Source: JBDTCS01 sp039923455
GTDB lineage: Bacteria > Bacteroidota > Ignavibacteria > Palsa-1295
Length of the DNA stretch: 5,980 nucleotides
Assembly (NCBI GenBank): GCA_039923455.1
Contig: JBDTCS010000285.1
Span: 1 to 5,980 of the forward strand
Direction of reading: 5' to 3'
This document shows positions 5,966-5,980 of the stretch, piece by piece. Position 1 is the first letter of the stretch. Each line of letters starts with the position of its first letter. The position numbers and the translations under genes were made by a program. The notes under the pieces were generated by a model. The model saw only the letters and a program-made list of their open reading frames with translations, had not been told where the DNA came from and searched no databases.

Positions 5966-5980
5966 CTTATTGGATTTGTT

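Noticed and set aside
1..5980. A novel defence, mobile or biosynthetic system
   Set aside because: There is no transposase, integrase, nuclease, toxin-antitoxin pair, repeat-spacer array or synthase; every sizeable gene fits a known protein family.

Overview
The window looks like ordinary chromosomal DNA from a member of the Bacteroidota/Chlorobiota/Ignavibacteria (FCB) side of the tree. The strongest pointer is the first gene: its C-terminus is a type A sorting domain of the Type IX secretion system (T9SS), which is largely confined to that group. None of the gene starts has a clear Shine-Dalgarno sequence, and two are GTG, which also fits. I cannot name a genus.

Layout, left to right. (1) Positions 1-1353, plus strand: the 3' part of a large secreted FG-GAP-type protein ending in a T9SS sorting domain; its 5' end lies outside the window. 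(2) An intrinsic terminator at 1355-1390 serves that gene and sits inside the 3' end of the oppositely oriented next gene. (3) Positions 4130-1322, minus strand: a two-gene operon of an alpha-glucan (glycogen) phosphorylase with a DUF3417 N-terminus, followed one base after its stop by a YihX-like HAD phosphatase. (4) Positions 4131-4336: a divergent, AT-rich promoter region holding three tandem copies of a 16-17 bp direct repeat. (5) Positions 4337-5909, plus strand: a two-gene operon of an alpha/beta-hydrolase and a crotonase-fold (enoyl-CoA hydratase/isomerase family) protein, 7 bases apart. (6) Positions 5910-5980: the start of an intergenic region with a GC-rich palindrome resembling a widespread dispersed repeat.

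How the genes may work together. The phosphorylase would release glucose-1-phosphate from storage glucan, and YihX of E. coli is known to dephosphorylate that compound, so the minus-strand pair suggests a short glycogen-to-glucose route (inference). The plus-strand pair suggests handling of an acyl-CoA or its hydrolysis product; the crotonase lacks both classical hydratase glutamates, so its reaction is open. I see no phage, transposase, CRISPR array, tRNA or rRNA, and nothing that amounts to a previously undescribed multi-gene system. The items most worth a second look are the embedded terminator, the phosphorylase-phosphatase coupling, the promoter repeats and the atypical crotonase active site.
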